A model generated the notes under the pieces. It made no database searches. It was not told where the DNA came from and worked only from the letters and a program-made list of their open reading frames with translations. A stretch of DNA of 64,000 bases, taken from Sphingomonadaceae bacterium 3R27E2-A. GTDB lineage: Bacteria; Pseudomonadota; Alphaproteobacteria; Sphingomonadales; Sphingomonadaceae. A program made the translations under genes and the position numbers. Position 1 is the first letter of the stretch. Each line of letters begins with the position of its first letter. This document shows, one piece after another, positions 7,625-14,709 of the stretch. The DNA lies in contig SCNT01000019.1 in the NCBI GenBank assembly GCA_005503165.1, forward strand, positions 1-64,000, in the 5' to 3' direction.

Positions 7625-8200
7625 TCAACACCACGGCCGCCGTTTGCCCTCCCACGGCCGCGCCAGCCCCTCGCCAATCAGCGTGTCGGCGACGCTCGCC
7701 CCGCCGCGCGTCACTATGCGCAGCTTGCGGCCATAGCGGTCGATGTCGCGCCCCGCGCTTTCCAGGCTGAAGGCGCCCTCGTTCATCCATGCCCGCAGCC
7801 GCACCGTCGCGGCATCCCCCAGCCGTGCTTCCTCGACGCAGCGCGCGGGGTGCGTTTCGGGCGTGTCGATGTCGGCGATGCGATATTTCTCGCCGCCGAA
7901 CCAGAAGGTGTCGCCGTCGACGATGCAATTGATCCCCTCGCCGCTGTGGCAGAGGGCGAAGCTCGCCGTCAGCCGGTCGGTCGGCGCGTTCGTCCCCGCG
8001 CCCGACGCCAGTGCAAGGGCGCTGGCCGGCACGCCGTCGAGCCCCGCGGGCGGCATTTGCAGCGCCGCAAGCGTTCCCAGAAACCCGATCGCCATCACAG
8101 GCATAACCAAGCGGATCGTGCCGACGCCGCGGCGGGCCCGCACCGGTTGACGATAGCGCCGCTGGCGGCGGTGAGTGGATAGGAAATCGGGGCCGGCCAT
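7625..8200 (-). CDS. Membrane-anchored thermonuclease-like (SNase) protein
   Basis: The 191-residue protein has a basic cytoplasmic N-terminus, one membrane segment (about residues 29-48) and a staphylococcal-nuclease-like domain. Active-site pattern residues are visible in VDGDTFWFGGEKYRIADID (Asp cluster and Arg), TPETH and DRYGRKLRIV (Arg). In the family these bind calcium and cleave nucleic acid, but many bacterial copies are uncharacterised. The C-terminus ends in WEGKRRPWC. A second such protein lies at 55798. Anchoring would place the domain in the periplasm. Confidence 0.8.
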   Translation of the reverse strand: MAGPDFLSTHRRQRRYRQPVRARRGVGTIRLVMPVMAIGFLGTLAALQMPPAGLDGVPASALALASGAGTNAPTDRLTASFALCHSGEGINCIVDGDTFWFGGEKYRIADIDTPETHPARCVEEARLGDAATVRLRAWMNEGAFSLESAGRDIDRYGRKLRIVTRGGASVADTLIGEGLARPWEGKRRPWC

Positions 8201-8365
8201 CGACCGACCCTGCCATCAAACCCTTACCAGCGTCTCAAGCGGTCCACCCCGCTATGGCCGCCGATCGCGACAAATAGCGCCGACCCGGCGCCAACTTTGA
8301 CCAAAATCAATGCGCGCTTCGCGGTTGGTAGCAAAGCCGACGCGCCGACTGCCAAGGAGCATATA

Positions 8366-8488
8366 ATGTCACAACCCCTTCTTCAAACCCCGGTGCTGGT
8401 TTTTGCCGCCATGATGGGAGCGTTCATAATCACCCTCGCGCCGGTCGCACTTTTCGATCTGATCCGTTCGCGCCGCAGCGGGGACTGA
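8366..8488 (+). CDS. Small single-pass membrane protein, 40 residues
   Basis: The frame beginning MSQPLLQTPVLVF encodes one transmembrane helix (about residues 10-32) flanked by a short polar N-terminus and a basic RSRRSGD tail, so the C-terminus should be cytoplasmic. AAGGAG sits 7 bases before ATG 8366. The frame is open further upstream to 8297, but that extension has no Shine-Dalgarno. Function unknown; the size and layout match the small membrane proteins often missed in annotation. Confidence 0.6.
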   Translation: MSQPLLQTPVLVFAAMMGAFIITLAPVALFDLIRSRRSGD

Positions 8489-8492
8489 GGCG

Positions 8493-8798
8493 TCAGGGCG
8501 CGCCGCGCGGTTCGCCGTCCTCGATCCCGCCTTCGCCCAGTTCGCCATCCTCATCGTCGTCGCTGCGCTCGCCGCGATAGGCGTCCATGTCGATCCGCCC
8601 CGACCGCTCCATCTGGCGCATATGGTCGACTAGGTCCTGCGCGTCGTCGCCCTCGCCGCGCGACGGCGGCTTGTCGCTGTCGCCCAGCCGCCGCTCGCGC
8701 CGCGCCGCCTCGGCGACGCTCTGCGCCTGCGCCTCCTCATCCTCCTGCTCGCGGTTCACCGTTTCGGGGGCTGCGTCGTCGCGGGGGTCTTGGGTCAT
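8493..8798 (-). CDS. Small acidic hydrophilic protein, 101 residues
   Basis: The protein is strongly charged (MTQDPRDDAAPETVNREQEDEE...) with an acidic Gly-rich tail (DDDEDGELGEGG), and no hydrophobic core is obvious, so it is probably disordered. The start at 8798 has AAAGGA nearby and sets the frame clearly; a longer frame upstream overlaps the dsbA-like gene. Its stop lies 4 bases from the plus-strand small membrane gene. No family recognised. Confidence 0.6.
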   Translation of the reverse strand: MTQDPRDDAAPETVNREQEDEEAQAQSVAEAARRERRLGDSDKPPSRGEGDDAQDLVDHMRQMERSGRIDMDAYRGERSDDDEDGELGEGGIEDGEPRGAP

Positions 8799-8851
8799 GG
8801 CCGTTCCTTTCATGGACGACCGATCAACGCGCAAGGGCGCGCCTCTGTTCC

Positions 8852-9544
8852 TCAGGCCGCGTCGGCGAGGACCTTGCGCTCGATCACGCGGATGAACACC
8901 TCGGGATCCTGTGCGCCGGGCACGAGCATCCGTCCCCCGAGGATGAAGGCCGGCACGCCGGTGATGTTCTGGTCGGCCCAATAGGTTTCCTCGACGCGCA
9001 CAATCTCGCCGAATTCATCGCTCGCGAGGATCGCCCGCGCGCGCGCCGCGTCGAGCCCGACCGACGCCGCAACGTCGGCGAGGACGTCATGGTCGCTGAC
9101 ATCGCGATTGTCGGAGAAATGCGCGCGGAACAGGGCAAGCTTGAGCGCGGTCTGCACCCCCGTCGCTTTGGCCTGCTCGGGCTCCTCAAGCGCTCCGGCC
9201 CAGCTCAGCAGCCGGTGCGCGTCGAAGCTGTTGCGCATGCGAAAATCGGGCCCGCGGTTAAAGGCGAAGCCGAGCTCCGCGGCAACCCCCGCCATCTTGC
9301 CACTGTTCGCGCGGCTCTGTTCGGCGGTGATGCCATATTTGCGCATCACATGGCTCGCGGCGTCCTCGCCCTCGGGCGGCATGTCGGGATTGAGCTCGAA
9401 CGGATGCCATTGCACGCGAAAATCGAGCCGCCCCGCGAAATGGGCCATCACCTTTTCGAATTTCAGCCAGCCGATGATGCACCAGGGGCACATCACGTCG
9501 GACACGATATCGACGCTCAGGGGCGGCAGCGGGCTTTGGGTCAT
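8852..9544 (-). CDS. FrnE-like DsbA family oxidoreductase
   Basis: This 230-residue thioredoxin-fold protein begins with VDIVSDVMCPWCIIGWLKFEKV, giving the CPWC active site near residues 19-22, the hallmark of the FrnE branch of DsbA-like oxidoreductases. The helical insert (about residues 60-150) and the C-terminal ITGVPAFILGGRMLVPGAQ cis-Pro region (VPAF) are typical. There is no signal peptide, so it acts in the cytoplasm, probably as a thiol oxidoreductase in redox stress. It is followed on the same strand by the small acidic protein gene (53 bases), which may be co-transcribed. Confidence 0.85.
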   Translation of the reverse strand: MTQSPLPPLSVDIVSDVMCPWCIIGWLKFEKVMAHFAGRLDFRVQWHPFELNPDMPPEGEDAASHVMRKYGITAEQSRANSGKMAGVAAELGFAFNRGPDFRMRNSFDAHRLLSWAGALEEPEQAKATGVQTALKLALFRAHFSDNRDVSDHDVLADVAASVGLDAARARAILASDEFGEIVRVEETYWADQNITGVPAFILGGRMLVPGAQDPEVFIRVIERKVLADAA

Positions 9545-9600
9545 GGCGGGGCCTTTCTCTGGCCCAGCCTAGCCGCGCTGCGCGCGCGGCACCAGTCCGC

Positions 9601-9744
9601 TCAAAAGACGATGCGGCGATCGGTTCCCGAACGGCGGTCGCGACCCGAGCGGCGCTCGGGACCGGTGTAATTCGGATCCCGCGCCTTGCGGCGGCCCTCG
9701 CTGCGACGACCGAGGCCGCTGCGCTGGTCTGCATTGGGTTCCAT
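9601..9744 (-). CDS. Small Arg-rich protein with GPERRSGRDRRSG motif
   Basis: A 47-residue protein starts at MEPNADQRSG, with GGAGGGATCA placed just before ATG 9744. Its C-terminal half, TGPERRSGRDRRSGTDRR, repeats the G-x-(E/D)-RRSG unit found in short bacterial Arg-rich proteins and tails of uncertain role. An in-frame start at 9798 gives an 18-residue extension with weaker signals. The Arg density suggests contact with nucleic acid or membrane phosphates. Confidence 0.6.
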   Translation of the reverse strand: MEPNADQRSGLGRRSEGRRKARDPNYTGPERRSGRDRRSGTDRRIVF

Positions 9745-9819
9745 TGATCCCTCCACCCCGCCCCACCGGCAGGAGGGAAGACTATCGCGAAAAAGCAATG
9801 CGAAAGCGTTAACGGGCGC

Positions 9820-10233
9820 TTAGCCAGCCTCGGCGGGCGCCGCGACCACCGGCGGCTGCAAAAGCACCCACCAGCTACCGACCAGCAGCAGCACCGACAG
9901 CGCCTCGACGATCATGCCCTGCACAATCCCGAAATTGGTCGGGTCGCCCATCGCCACTCCGATCAGCCGCCCGGTCAGCGCCGTACCGAACAGCGCCGCG
10001 GGCACCAGCAGCGCGCGTACCCATGCCGGCACCAGCGCGCCGAGCGCCGCTGCGCCCGCCGAAACCAGGAAGAAGGACGACAGGTCGGCGCGCAGCGTGT
10101 TGATCGCTACCCCGCTGATCGTAAAGCCGAAGGTCTCGGTATAGCTCGCCGGGTCGAGCAACCCGCGCACGCCGATCATGAAGAAGAACAGCGCCCACAG
10201 CAGGACCGCGCCGCGCAAAACCCAATTGACCAT
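9820..10233 (-). CDS. DUF4345-like four-helix membrane protein
   Basis: Four hydrophobic segments in 137 residues (starting MVNWVLRGAVLLWALFFFMIG; further helices near 50-70, 75-95 and 105-125) match the small integral membrane proteins classed around DUF4345. A conserved-looking first periplasmic loop contains RGLLDPASYTETFGF. GAGGGAGACGATC precedes ATG 10233. It is monocistronic. The function of this family is unknown. Confidence 0.7.
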   Translation of the reverse strand: MVNWVLRGAVLLWALFFFMIGVRGLLDPASYTETFGFTISGVAINTLRADLSSFFLVSAGAAALGALVPAWVRALLVPAALFGTALTGRLIGVAMGDPTNFGIVQGMIVEALSVLLLVGSWWVLLQPPVVAAPAEAG

Positions 10234-10326
10234 GATCGTCTCCCTCATTGCCGGCAAGCTGCGGCATCGGTGGGGAAAAAGCAATGTCGGACAGCGGCTT
10301 TTGGGCGCAGGCGGACCGTCGCCGGG

Positions 10327-11232
10327 CTATAGTCGAGCCCCCAGCCACCGCGCACAATCATCCCTGACCCGCGCATCGCGATCGCGCAGCCCGCGTTCCA
10401 GCACCGCGGCCCTGCCCGCGCCCGCCTCCACCGCCGCCAACGCGGCGATGGCGCCCGCGCGGACGCGGGGGACCGGGTGGGCTTTCGCGAAATGGTCGGC
10501 GACGTCCATGCCCTCCTCGGTCAGGTGGACGGCGCAGCGCAGCAGCATCTCGGCCGGGGTCAGCGTCGGGAGGCGCGCGATCGCGCCGCGCCCGTCCGCT
10601 GTCCGGGGAAGGTCGACGATATATTGGTCGCGCCAGGGAAGTTGCTCGCCCTCCTCCATGATGTTGAGGCTGACCGAGAGGCGCTCGGGCGGGCGCTGGC
10701 TGTGGATGTCGCGGTGGGCACGGTAGAGCATCGTCTTGCCTTCGCTCAGCTGGCTACGCCCGGTGAAGGTCAGGTTCAGCACTTCGCCGAGGCGGCCGTC
10801 GACGGCTTCGGCGTCATAGTCGTAATCGTCGCTGACATAGCCCGGGCCCCAATAGCCGGTGGTGAGGAAGCTGAAATTATGGTCGTGCGGCAGGCCGTAG
10901 GCAAAGGCCTGGGCGCCGCTGGCCATGTAGGACGCGTCGCTCGCGGCGGGCCAGAGGTTGGCGCGCAGGAAAGGACCGCGAGGGCTGCGGTGGAGGAGGA
11001 AGACCTGCGCCGAATAGCGGCTGAGGCTGAGCTGGTTCGCGAAGCTGGCCTTGAGCTCGGCGACGATATGGTCGGCGAGGAAGTCGCGGTTTCGCGCGAG
11101 CCCGGCGAGCAGCCCGGCGGCGTGGGCGAGGCTGGCTTCGTCGCCGAAATCGACGCCGCTTTCGTCGAGGCGCGCGGCGACCTCTGCAAGGTCGAGCGTG
11201 GGGCCGGCGGGCGGATCGATCAGACGGGGCAT
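10327..11232 (-). CDS. Cupin-like/2OG-like protein with C-terminal HEAT repeat
   Basis: The 301-residue protein has a helical N-terminus, then a central beta region with two histidine clusters, GLPHDHNFSF (His116 and His118) and YRAHRDIHSQRPPER (His173 and His177). That spacing fits a metal-binding double-stranded beta-helix such as a cupin or Fe(II)/2-oxoglutarate-type oxygenase; the second cluster ends with SLN. The aromatic block TTGYWGPGYVSDDYDYD between them is distinctive. The C-terminus (about residues 245-300) is HEAT-like: HPVPRVRAGAIAALAAVEAG and DRDARVRDDCARWLG. It is the last gene of a three-gene operon, overlapping the upstream gene by 13 bases. Catalysis is inferred; the family is not known to me. 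Confidence 0.65.
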   Translation of the reverse strand: MPRLIDPPAGPTLDLAEVAARLDESGVDFGDEASLAHAAGLLAGLARNRDFLADHIVAELKASFANQLSLSRYSAQVFLLHRSPRGPFLRANLWPAASDASYMASGAQAFAYGLPHDHNFSFLTTGYWGPGYVSDDYDYDAEAVDGRLGEVLNLTFTGRSQLSEGKTMLYRAHRDIHSQRPPERLSVSLNIMEEGEQLPWRDQYIVDLPRTADGRGAIARLPTLTPAEMLLRCAVHLTEEGMDVADHFAKAHPVPRVRAGAIAALAAVEAGAGRAAVLERGLRDRDARVRDDCARWLGARL

Positions 11233-12203
11233 GGTCTGGCCTCCCCCGATGCGTAGAGCGCGAGCGTCGCGGCGGCGGCGGCGCGAACCTCGGGATGCGG
11301 GTCGTCCGCCGCCATCTGCGCGAGGCGCGGGCGTGCGGCGGCGGGGTCGAGCGCGACGAGGTCGCGCATCGCGGCCCAGCGCGCGGCGAAATCCCCCGCA
11401 TGCGTCGCGGCGAGGAAGAGCGGCGCGGCGGCGCGGCGCTCCATCGCGCGCAGCAGCGCAAGCGCCATCTGGCGAAAGCTGCTGTCGCGACGCGAGGCGG
11501 CGAGATGGACGAGGCGGCCGCTCGCGATGTCGTGCGCGCGCGCCGGCAGCGGCGACGGCGGGCGCACCGACAGGTCGAGCAGCAAAACGTCGCCGCGCGC
11601 ACCCGCGACGGTGAAGGCGGTGCGCGTAGTGTCGAGCTCGAGGCGCTCGCCGTCGTGCAGCGGGCGCGGCGGATCGCTGGCGCAGCGCGCAGCGCCGGCC
11701 GCGGTGAAGGCGCCGGCTTCCTCGGCCTTCGACAGCGCGACATGGTGGAGGGCGAGGCTGGCGCCGCCGGCGGCGAGAACGCGGATCGCGGCGCGGCCGG
11801 GGACGAAGAGCGCGGTCGCGGGCGCCGCGCCGGCGATCTCGAATGGCAGCAGCTGGAGCGAAAGGCGCACCGCGCCGCGCTCGGCGAGGATCAGCCCGCC
11901 GGGCCCGCCGCCGCTTCCGACGACGGGCAAGGGCGGGCGCGCGAAAGGGTCGGCGGCGAGCAGGGCGAGCGCGTCGGCGAGGCGCGCGGCGAGCCAGCCT
12001 GTGTCGGCGAGCCACGGGCGGAGATACTCGATCGCGCGGCCGGGATCGGCGGCAGTGGCATCGGCGGCGGCCATCGCGGCGGCGAGGCCCGCGGGGCGCG
12101 CATCCGCGCTGCGCCAGCGCGCCGCAAGACCGGCCTCGGCCGCGCGCAGCGCAGCGCAGCGCGCGGCGTCGGCCCGCGGATAATGTTCGTGGCGCGATGG
12201 CAT
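11220..12203 (-). CDS. Hypothetical protein with C-terminal HEAT-like repeats
   Basis: This is a 327-residue Ala-rich cytoplasmic protein. The N-terminal third is helical; the middle (about residues 90-220) is predicted beta-rich, with GGGPGGLILAERGAVRLSLQLLPFEI and TAFTVAGARGDVLLLDLSV. The C-terminus carries a HEAT-like helix pair (DPHPEVRAAAAATLALYA). It sits 24 bases after the 48-residue peptide gene and overlaps the next gene by 13 bases, so translation is coupled. The middle domain could be a degenerate partner of the cupin-like domain next door. No catalytic residues can be named. Confidence 0.6.
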   Translation of the reverse strand: MPSRHEHYPRADAARCAALRAAEAGLAARWRSADARPAGLAAAMAAADATAADPGRAIEYLRPWLADTGWLAARLADALALLAADPFARPPLPVVGSGGGPGGLILAERGAVRLSLQLLPFEIAGAAPATALFVPGRAAIRVLAAGGASLALHHVALSKAEEAGAFTAAGAARCASDPPRPLHDGERLELDTTRTAFTVAGARGDVLLLDLSVRPPSPLPARAHDIASGRLVHLAASRRDSSFRQMALALLRAMERRAAAPLFLAATHAGDFAARWAAMRDLVALDPAAARPRLAQMAADDPHPEVRAAAAATLALYASGEARPCPV

Positions 12204-12227
12204 CGGGGGCGCCCGGCGCGGGGCGGA

Positions 12228-12374
12228 TCAGTCGTTGATGATCAGGATGACGGTGACCGATACCTCGAAGACCGACGGCCCCGAGGTCGCGCCGGGCGCG
12301 ACGAGCGATCCGAACAGCCCGACCATGGTATCGAGCAGGGGCAGGGCGTCGGGGTCGATGGTCGGCAGGTTCAT
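12228..12374 (-). CDS. 48-residue peptide heading the HEAT/cupin operon
   Basis: ATG 12374 is preceded by GGGAG at 8 bases and encodes MNLPTIDPDALPLLDTMVG..., ending SVTVILIIND. The N-terminal half is acidic and leader-like (TIDPDALPLLDT), followed by GLFGSLVAPGATSGPSVFE, rich in Gly, Ser and Thr, then a hydrophobic beta-like tail. The gene is too short for routine calls. It is the first gene of the operon with the two HEAT-containing proteins downstream (gaps 24 and -13). The layout resembles a precursor peptide with modifying enzymes, but no known RiPP class is recognisable; a regulatory or structural peptide is also possible. Confidence 0.55.
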   Translation of the reverse strand: MNLPTIDPDALPLLDTMVGLFGSLVAPGATSGPSVFEVSVTVILIIND

Positions 12375-12544
12375 GGGTCGCTCTCCCGGTCAGCGCGGCG
12401 CGCGTCGGCCGCAGGCAAAGGATGCGGAGCGCGGCCCCGCGAGGCCAATGAACTTATCGTAATCTGGTCATGTCGCTTGTCGAACGGCGGTTGCCCGCGC
12501 GAGGGCGCCGCATAAGGTGGCGCACCTGTCCCCGGGAGACGATG

Positions 12545-13495
12545 ATGAGCCGTGCTGCCACACTCCTGTCGATCCTGCTGCTCGCCGTGCCGCCGGTCGC
12601 GGCCGAGAGCCTGCTGATCGGCAACAAGGGCGAGGATACGCTGAGCCTCGTCGCGCTGGAAACCGGCGCCGAGGTCGCGCGGCTGCCGACGGGCCGGATG
12701 CCGCACGAGATCGCGGTGTCGCCCGACGGCAGGCAGGCGGCGGTGGTCGCCTATGGCGGGACGACGATCGACATATTCGACGTCGCCGCGAAGACGAAGC
12801 TCAAGACGATCGACATCGCCCCCAACCAGCGGCCGCACGGGCTGCTGTGGCTTTCCGACGGGCGGCTGGTCGCGACCGCCGAGGGGAGCCAGTCGGTCGC
12901 GGTGGTCGCCCCCGACGGCGCGGTCACCTCGATCGCGACAGGGCAGCTGGGCTCACATATGATCGTCGTCGCGCCCGACAACCGCACCGCCTATACCGCC
13001 AATATCGCCTCGGGGACGGTGAGCGTGCTCGACCTGAAGGATGCGAAGAAGCTTCGCGACCTCCCCATCGGCGGCAAGCCCGAGGGGCTGGCGCTGGCGA
13101 AGGGCGGGCGCGAATTGTGGGTCGGCGACCTCGATGCGCCGCGCGTATCGGTATGGGACACGAGGACCGGCGAGAAGGTCGCCGAGCATAAGGTCGACCC
13201 CGTGGCGATCCGCGTGCTCGCGAGCCCCGACGGCAAGCTGATCGCGACGAGCAATATCGGCACGGGGACGATCAGCCTGTTCGACGCCGGGACGCGCGCG
13301 CCGGTGAAGGTGATCCAGGTGTCGGAGGGCGATGCGGCGCGGCAGGTGACCCTGCTGTTCAGTGCCGATTCGAAGCGGCTCTACGCCGCCGAGACGGGGC
13401 ACGACAAGGTCGCCGAGATCGACGTCGCGAGCGGCAAGGTGCTGCGCCGTCTGCCCGCGGGCAAGAATGGCGACGGGCTGGCGATCGCGCCTTAG
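12545..13495 (+). CDS. YVTN-type seven-bladed beta-propeller, secreted
   Basis: The 316-residue protein has a signal peptide (AATLLSILLLAVPPVAAE) and repeated blades with YVTN-style units: LLIGNKGEDTLSLVALETG, MPHEIAVSPDGRQAAVV, AYTANIASGTVSVLDL and LYAAETGHDKVAEID. Such periplasmic propellers bind partners or metals rather than catalyse. GGGAG at 12534-12538 favours ATG 12545 (spacing 6) over ATG 12542. It is transcribed divergently from the peptide/HEAT operon across a 170-base gap, so shared regulation is possible but unproven. Confidence 0.85.
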   Translation: MSRAATLLSILLLAVPPVAAESLLIGNKGEDTLSLVALETGAEVARLPTGRMPHEIAVSPDGRQAAVVAYGGTTIDIFDVAAKTKLKTIDIAPNQRPHGLLWLSDGRLVATAEGSQSVAVVAPDGAVTSIATGQLGSHMIVVAPDNRTAYTANIASGTVSVLDLKDAKKLRDLPIGGKPEGLALAKGGRELWVGDLDAPRVSVWDTRTGEKVAEHKVDPVAIRVLASPDGKLIATSNIGTGTISLFDAGTRAPVKVIQVSEGDAARQVTLLFSADSKRLYAAETGHDKVAEIDVASGKVLRRLPAGKNGDGLAIAP

Positions 13496-13540
13496 GGGCG
13501 TGCATTTGGATGGCAGGATTGGGGTGGGAAGCGGACATAA

Positions 13541-13694
13541 TAATCCTCCCTGTCGCGCAGCGATGGGGAGGTGGCAGCGCGAAGCGCTGACGGAAGGGCC
13601 GACGCCGTCAGGCGTCGCGCAAGCTTTCGGCCCCTCCACCACGCCCTGCGGGCGCGGCCCCCCTCCCCATGGCCTCCGGCCACAGGGAGGATTA
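13541..13694. repeat. Dispersed palindromic repeat, family A copy 2
   Basis: It carries the same TAATCCTCCCTGTCGC outer arm and AGGGAGGATTA closing arm as copy 1, with inner sequence GCTGACGGAAGGGCC instead of the CCATGCGAAGCATGG hairpin. The left flank GGGGTGGGAAGCGGACATAA is shared almost exactly with the copy near 53966, so the repeat unit is longer than the palindrome. It lies between the beta-propeller gene and the convergent cysG-like gene and may help terminate both. Confidence 0.85.
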
Positions 13695-13712
13695 AACGTC
13701 CCCTAACGGTCG

Positions 13713-14495
13713 CTAGCCGCCCTTCCCCAAGCTTGAAATCTCCAGCCAGAGCGACAGGCCCGGCGGCGGATCGGCAGGCGGGGCATCGGCCGAGTGGCGC
13801 ACGGCGTCGGCGCGTGCGCGGTCGAGGATCGCCGCGGGGATCGACGCCGGGTGGAAGACATGGTCGGCCTCGCCGAGCAACCGCGCCGCGCGGAGCGTGA
13901 GATCGTCGGGGTCGAAGCTGGTCAGCGCGATCGTTTCGAGGCGCGAGGACATGGCCGGACCGTCGGCGGCGAGCCAGGCGTCGACGCGATCTGGTGCGCC
14001 TTCGTTAAGCGGATCGAGCGCGCCGCCGCTTGCCAGCGCCGCATCGACCGCGCGGCGGCGGTCGGCGGCGGCGGGCCAGCGCGCCTTCATCGCGGCGCGC
14101 GCGGCATAGAGCGCCGACGCCAGCGCGCCGAGACGCGTGGGGAGCAGCGCCTCGATGCGCTGCCGCACCGCCTTGGCGAGCCCCGCCGAGGCGCCGCCGG
14201 TGCCGATCGCGATCGTCACCGGCGCGCGGTCGACGATCGCGGGGGTGGTGAAATCGCAAAGGTCAGGGCGGTCGACGACGTTGACCAGCAGGCCGCGGGC
14301 GCGCAGGTCCGCCGCGGCGGCCTCGGCGCCTTCGTCGAGCGCGACGAAGGCGAGGCTCGCGCCCGCCTCCCACGCCGGAACGATGCGCCCGCCCGCGCGC
14401 GCGATCAGCCGCGCCTTGGCATCGGCGGCTTCCCCCTCCCCGACCAGCACGACCGTGCGGCCGCTGAGATTCAGGAAGATGGGGAGTTGGTGCAT
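13713..14495 (-). CDS. CysG N-terminal-type precorrin-2 dehydrogenase/ferrochelatase
   Basis: The 260-residue protein begins LPIFLNLSGRTVVLVGEGEAADAKARLIARAGG, the NAD-binding entry of siroheme synthase modules. It continues with DFTTPAIVDRAPVTIAIGTGGASAGLAKAVRQRIEALLP, matching the precorrin-2 oxidase/ferrochelatase half of CysG (Met8-like), which converts precorrin-2 to siroheme for sulfite and nitrite reductases. After residue 180, SFDPDDLTLRAARLLGEADHVFHPA and a short Pro-rich tail resemble only the start of a uroporphyrinogen methyltransferase domain; the rest of that domain is absent. The methyltransferase must be elsewhere. It is not co-transcribed with sulfur genes here. Confidence 0.85.
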   Translation of the reverse strand: MHQLPIFLNLSGRTVVLVGEGEAADAKARLIARAGGRIVPAWEAGASLAFVALDEGAEAAAADLRARGLLVNVVDRPDLCDFTTPAIVDRAPVTIAIGTGGASAGLAKAVRQRIEALLPTRLGALASALYAARAAMKARWPAAADRRRAVDAALASGGALDPLNEGAPDRVDAWLAADGPAMSSRLETIALTSFDPDDLTLRAARLLGEADHVFHPASIPAAILDRARADAVRHSADAPPADPPPGLSLWLEISSLGKGG

Positions 14496-14511
14496 GGCGA
14501 CGACCTATAAC

Positions 14512-14699
14512 AAGCGCCTCCCCTTTAGGGGAGGGGTCGGGGTGGGGGCTATCAGCATTGTGCAAGGCCGATGGACCCCACCCGCTGCGACTAACCAGCA
14601 AGCTGGCAAGTCTCGCTGCCAGTGTCGGGTGAACAGTCCCCCGGACTGGTCAGGTCGGTCCGGGGGACCGACCGACCCGGCACTCCTGAAGGGGAGGGC
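14512..14699. repeat. Intergenic palindromic repeat (family E)
   Basis: GCGCCTCCCCTTTAGGGGAGG at the left end and a CTGAAGGGGAGGG end enclose GGTCGGGGTGGGGG and CCCCACCC arms and an internal strong hairpin CCCCCGGACTGG...CCGGGGG. The sub-sequence AACCAGCAAGCTGGCAAGTCT, with its own small stem, recurs as AGGCAGCAAGCTGCCAAGTCT in the copy at 22589. It lies between lysA and the cysG-like gene on the minus strand. Confidence 0.7.
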
Positions 14700-14709
14700 C
14701 CGATGGAGG

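Noticed and set aside
12542-12544. Alternative start of the beta-propeller gene
   Set aside because: The spacing from GGGAG is only 3 bases; ATG 12545 fits better, though both give the same protein but for one Met.
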